Part shown: piece after piece, positions 53,467 through 56,557 of the stretch
Numbering within the stretch: position 1 is the first letter of the stretch
Layout: each line of letters opens with the position of its first letter
Virus record (IMG/VR): IMGVR_UViG_3300034109_000654
Span: 1 to 56,557 of that record
DNA from: a virus
Direction: 5' to 3' (one strand)
Length of the DNA stretch: 56,557 bases
Notes under the pieces: generated by a model
What the model saw: only the letters and a program-made list of their open reading frames with translations
Told to the model about the DNA's origin: nothing
Database searches by the model: none
Translations under genes and position numbers: made by a program

Positions 53467-54216
53467 ATGTCCTGCAACTGGCCGGTAGACGACAGCTGCC
53501 TTCCCCCACTGCCTCTCGAGGACGATCCGAACTACCAGAGCCAGCTACGCGACCGGATGGCTGCCTGCGATCTGGCGGTCAGTGTTCTGTGGTCGCTGTC
53601 GGGCCGCCAGTTCGGGGTGTGTGAGACCCTGGCCCGCCCCTGCCCTCCCGGCATGTGCGGGGGAGGGTTCAAGGCCGGATCGACGTGGAACCAGACCGTG
53701 GCCCCGTTCATCCCCACCTACGAGTTCGGCAGGTGGATCAACTACACCTGTGGCTGCACCGGACGGTGCACCGCACCGGGACCGCGCACCGTCCATCTGC
53801 CGGGCCCGGTACAGGCAATCGTCACAGTGACGATTAACGGTGACATGCTCGACCCCTGCGAGTACGCGCTGGAAGGCGACATGCTCTACCGGAAGGGCAC
53901 AAACTGGCCTGCCCAGGACTACAACAAGCCACTGGACGAGAACGGAACGTGGTCGGTGACCTACCTCAAGGGTGTCCCCGTCCCCGAGGGAGTCGCCGCC
54001 TTCGTCGGCCAGCTGGCGCGGGAGTTCCTCGCCGCCTGCTCCGGTGACGCCTGCCGGCTGCCCCGCAATGTCGTCGCCACCACCAACCGCGGAGTGAGCC
54101 GGGTGTTCGACCCGTCGATCATGTACGCCAACGGCAAGACCGGGCTCTCCGAGATCGACCTGTGGCTGGCAGCGGTCAACCCCTACGCCGTGATGGCCGC
54201 GCCGAGGGTGATGTGA
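53467..54216 (+). CDS. Head-to-tail adaptor
   Basis: 249 aa. LRDRMAACDLAVSVLWSLSG RQF-type helical opening, then Cys-rich middle (CETLARPCPPGMCGGG, YTCGCTGRCTAPGPR) and VTVTINGDMLDPCEYALEGD, the usual adaptor beta part. TAATCT six bases before the ATG (leaderless), so the connector operon restarts after the leftward island. Confidence 0.75.
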   Translation: MSCNWPVDDSCLPPLPLEDDPNYQSQLRDRMAACDLAVSVLWSLSGRQFGVCETLARPCPPGMCGGGFKAGSTWNQTVAPFIPTYEFGRWINYTCGCTGRCTAPGPRTVHLPGPVQAIVTVTINGDMLDPCEYALEGDMLYRKGTNWPAQDYNKPLDENGTWSVTYLKGVPVPEGVAAFVGQLAREFLAACSGDACRLPRNVVATTNRGVSRVFDPSIMYANGKTGLSEIDLWLAAVNPYAVMAAPRVM

Positions 54217-54707
54217 GCGAGCACTGCCACGACCGCGCCTCCGATGTCGTCAACACGGTCATCACCGCGCTCAAAGACGTGTACGGCCCCGGTCTGGACT
54301 GCCCACCGCTGGGCGGCACCACCACGACGGTGAGGTTCTTCGCCGGGGACGGTGCCCCCATCGAGGAGATTCACTGCGACAGCCCGCTGCTGTGGGTGCG
54401 CCTGATGTCCCGGCACCGGTCGGTGGACTTCCCCGAGCCGGACCTGATCGCCTCTCCCTGCGGGGCGATGGACGTGATCGTCCTCGAGGTCGGTGTGGCT
54501 CGCTGCGCCGACATGGACCCCACCGCATCGGTGCGGGCCGGTGAGGCCGAGATCGCCCTGGACGACACCTGGCGCATCTCCAAGGCGATGTGCCTGGTGT
54601 CCAGCCGTCTCAAGAACGACCACTTGGTCGGCACCGACGTGATCGAGCCCTACGGCCCCGAGGGCGGGGTCATCGCCTGGACCTCGACCCTGTACGTCAG
54701 CGTCTGA
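54213..54707 (+). CDS. Head-to-tail connector or tail terminator
   Basis: 164 aa, GTG overlapping the upstream stop. VVNTVITALKDVYGPGLDCP, LLWVRLMSRHRSVDFPEPD, VIVLEVGVARCADMDPTA follow the tail-terminator/stopper pattern. Coupled to the next gene. Confidence 0.7.
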   Translation: MSEHCHDRASDVVNTVITALKDVYGPGLDCPPLGGTTTTVRFFAGDGAPIEEIHCDSPLLWVRLMSRHRSVDFPEPDLIASPCGAMDVIVLEVGVARCADMDPTASVRAGEAEIALDDTWRISKAMCLVSSRLKNDHLVGTDVIEPYGPEGGVIAWTSTLYVSV

Positions 54708-55309
54708 TGACCAAGATCACCCTGTCGGAGTCCCTGACGCTCGAGGTCGACAACCAGCGGCAGCTGATGGTCAAGTGCCACCCGATGTTCAGGCGGGAGC
54801 TCAACAAGATTCTGCGGGAGATCAAGGAGGAAGCCCGCGAGCACGTCCGGCGGCAGCACCACATCACCGGGGCGCTGATGCGCTCGATTCAGGTCGGCGA
54901 TGTCAAGACCGTGTCCGGAGGGCAGCGGTTGCAGGGCACCGTCAAGGCCGGATCGCGGCTGTGTCGCTACGCCTGGTACGTCCACGAGGGCACCGATCGG
55001 CACCGGATGCCCCGCGAGGGCGAGAGCATGGGCCGGGGGTCGATGCGGTTCTGGATGCCTGAGCGCCCCAGCCGCAGCTACACCGTGTCAGACAACAAGT
55101 GGGTGAATCAGAACAAGATCGGTGCTCCGATGAGGCTCATCAAATCGACCAAGACCATCACCATCGGCGGCGGTCCCGGCATCGGGGACACCAAACGGGT
55201 CAACCACCCCGGATACAAGGGCGACCCGTTCCTGCACAAGGCCGCGATCCGGGTGGTCCGCAAGTACGGCGGCGCACGCAAGCAGCGGGACGGCACCTGG
55301 ATCAGATGA
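54707..55309 (+). CDS. HK97 gp10-like tail completion protein
   Basis: 200 aa, TGATG-coupled. ELNKILREIKEEAREHVRRQ, GALMRSIQVGDVKTVSG and YAWYVHEGTDRHR are typical of HK97-gp10-like neck/tail proteins. C-terminal HPGYKGDPFLHKAAIRVVRK. Confidence 0.8.
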   Translation: MTKITLSESLTLEVDNQRQLMVKCHPMFRRELNKILREIKEEAREHVRRQHHITGALMRSIQVGDVKTVSGGQRLQGTVKAGSRLCRYAWYVHEGTDRHRMPREGESMGRGSMRFWMPERPSRSYTVSDNKWVNQNKIGAPMRLIKSTKTITIGGGPGIGDTKRVNHPGYKGDPFLHKAAIRVVRKYGGARKQRDGTWIR

Positions 55310-55333
55310 CAATGCACCCCAAGGTGGCATTGT
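55309..55333 (+). other. Small intergenic hairpin
   Basis: ACAATG-CACC-ccaa-GGTG-(g)-CATTGT between tail completion and chaperone genes. May be a processing site. A 22-codon frame (55308-55374) runs through it, coupled at both ends, but is not called. Confidence 0.45.
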
Positions 55334-55370
55334 CCGAATCAACCTCTACACCGAAAGGTACGGCCTCGAC

Positions 55371-55787
55371 ATGAGTTCTCCTGCTGCCTCCAACGACTTC
55401 ACCGATCTGGTGGAACCCGCCGACAAGAACGCCGCGCCATCCGAGACCCCCGAGGAGCACGTCCTCGACCGGGACTGGCCCCACCAGCGCTTGGAGTTCC
55501 TCGGCGACAACCTGGCGGTGCGGATTCCCACTCAGCAGGCGCTGGCCGGGTTCTCCCTGGCCTCCTCGAAGTACGTCCCCAATCAGGTCAAGAACGACAT
55601 GACCGGGCTGTTCCTGACCGAGCACATCGGGCCGGAGTCCTACGGCCGGGTCATGCAGCGCCTCATGGACGGCGACGACCCCGACTACACCACTGAGAGC
55701 ATCGGGGCGATGATGCGCGAAATCGTTCTTCTGGGGGTCAAGGAGCCCGTCGAGGAGCCCGACGATCAGCCTGACGTGGCCGAATAA
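55371..55787 (+). CDS. Tail assembly chaperone
   Basis: 138 aa immediately before the tape-measure-like gene. LEFLGDNLAVRIPTQQALAG FSLA-type core and LTEHIGPESYGRVMQRLMDG fit actinophage tail assembly chaperones. No clear slippery heptamer for a frameshifted longer form was seen. Confidence 0.75.
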   Translation: MSSPAASNDFTDLVEPADKNAAPSETPEEHVLDRDWPHQRLEFLGDNLAVRIPTQQALAGFSLASSKYVPNQVKNDMTGLFLTEHIGPESYGRVMQRLMDGDDPDYTTESIGAMMREIVLLGVKEPVEEPDDQPDVAE

Positions 55788-55815
55788 CGCCACCCCTGAT
55801 CGTTAGCCTGAGCCC

Positions 55816-56557
55816 GTGGCGAAGCGGGGACCTAAAGTCGGCGAGATCGTTCTCGGCGTAGGCATCTACGACCAGGACATCGCCAAGAATCTGACCAAGG
55901 ACATCCTCGACGAGATCTACCCTGCGCTCGAGGGCTGGCACGACCGTCTGGATCAGATCAACAAAGACATCACCAAGATCAAGAAGGAGTCCTACGGCCA
56001 GCGCCGGCGGAAATCCGGTCTGGACCGCGACGACTTCGACACCACCGATGCGCTGCAACGGCAGCTCAGGAAGAAGGAAGCCGGGCTCACGGCCCAGATC
56101 GCCAGGGTCAACCGCCTGCAACGGGCGTTCCTGGCGCAGAAGGAGCTGGCCGACAAGGAGGAGCGCCGCACCGGATGGGTCGGTAAGGCGCAGCAGAACT
56201 CGCTGGACAACGCCCGAGAGAACTACGCGGCGGCCAAGGCGAACTTCAGGGTGTTCAACGAGGAGCTCGCCGAGCTACGGGAAAAGATCAACGAGCGACA
56301 ACGCGAGGACGAGGACCGCTACTCCGCAGCCATTCAGGAGGTATGGAAGCAGCGCATCAAGGCGCTGGAGGATCTGCGGGACAGAGAACGCCAGATCAAA
56401 GACGAGATGATCGTCGATGCCGAGAAGCGCAGCGAGGAGGCCATCGCCATCGGCACCCGCGAGTACAAGGCGCGGGAGGACTTCTACACCAAGCTGGAAC
56501 GGCTGGAACGTAAGCGGGAGCGGGAACGCAAGGCACGCGAGAGGCAGCGCAAGAAGG
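55816..56557 (+). CDS. Tape measure protein, N-terminal part, cut by window end
   Basis: At least 247 aa, open to the window end. GTG six bases after TAGCCT, leaderless. Starts VAKRGPKVGEIVLGVGIYDQ and becomes a long charged coiled coil (KLERLERKRERERKARERQR). Position after the chaperone and size fit a tape measure, which sets tail length; the usual hydrophobic helices would lie beyond the window. Confidence 0.75.
   Translation, partial: MAKRGPKVGEIVLGVGIYDQDIAKNLTKDILDEIYPALEGWHDRLDQINKDITKIKKESYGQRRRKSGLDRDDFDTTDALQRQLRKKEAGLTAQIARVNRLQRAFLAQKELADKEERRTGWVGKAQQNSLDNARENYAAAKANFRVFNEELAELREKINERQREDEDRYSAAIQEVWKQRIKALEDLRDRERQIKDEMIVDAEKRSEEAIAIGTREYKAREDFYTKLERLERKRERERKARERQRKK

Noticed and set aside
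55700-55830. Programmed frameshift of the tail assembly chaperone
   Set aside because: No convincing slippery heptamer near the 3' end, and the next frame has its own leaderless start.

Overview
The window is about 56.5 kb of a GC-rich (visibly above 60%), densely coded, tailed double-stranded DNA phage. Terminase, portal, capsid protease, major capsid protein, head-tail connectors, major tail protein and the start of a tape-measure-like gene define a siphovirus-type virion. A tyrosine integrase next to a tRNA-3'-end-like attP core, and a Leu-type family A DNA polymerase, suggest a temperate phage. The host is probably an actinobacterium, most likely Mycobacterium or a relative: many starts look leaderless, GTG starts are common, and a DUF732-like secreted protein is encoded. 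No rRNA, complete tRNA or CRISPR array was seen. The window starts inside or just at a minor tail gene and ends inside the tape-measure-like gene, so it looks like a cut piece of a longer (circular or permuted) genome lacking most minor tail genes.

Layout. 1-4.2 kb, rightward: last minor tail gene, a C39+M23 lysin, a putative holin and other membrane proteins. 4.2-6.0 kb, leftward: an excisionase-like wHTH protein, an XRE repressor-like protein, a DUF6011 protein and small proteins. 6.4-16.8 kb, leftward: replication and recombination (OB-like protein, Cas4/RecB-type nuclease, SF2 helicase, prim-pol/helicase, HNH, family A DNA polymerase). 16.8-28.5 kb, leftward: some 35 small mostly unknown genes, first as tightly overlapping operons, then (22.5-28.5 kb) as short units ending in GC hairpins; two encode paralogous basic proteins, one with a histone-H1-like tail. 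28.9-30.0 kb, rightward: a terminase-small-subunit-like protein and an HTH/zinc protein. 30.2-32.3 kb, leftward: small genes. 32.4-36.4 kb: a putative modification module (ParB-like protein, ParB-ParB-methyltransferase fusion, degenerate HAD-fold protein, CmoA-like methyltransferase). 36.4-38.4 kb, leftward: small genes and a multi-HTH regulator. 38.5-55.8 kb, rightward: virion genes, interrupted by RusA, by integrase/attP at 45.8-46.8 kb, and by a leftward four-gene island at 52.2-53.4 kb.

Regulation can be read from repeated DNA signals. (i) At least fourteen gene starts have a TANNNT hexamer 6-8 bases upstream of ATG/GTG, implying leaderless transcripts. (ii) Nine leftward promoters share TANNCT followed by a GGGTAAG-type leader, several with a GGGAATCACCC motif before the ribosome-binding site. 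(iii) A 9-4-9 inverted repeat (AATACCTAY / RTAGGTATT) sits between -35 and -10 of several leftward early promoters and is a good candidate repressor operator. (iv) An 18-bp palindrome of form TAGTTGA-N5-CAACTA occurs both at the 32.3 kb promoter and beside attP.

The most unusual content is the 32.4-36 kb module, in particular a protein that aligns along its whole length with CmoA (carboxy-SAM synthase) but lacks the Arg matching E. coli Arg199, next to a ParB-methyltransferase fusion. Family names here come from recognising motifs by eye; no database search was run.
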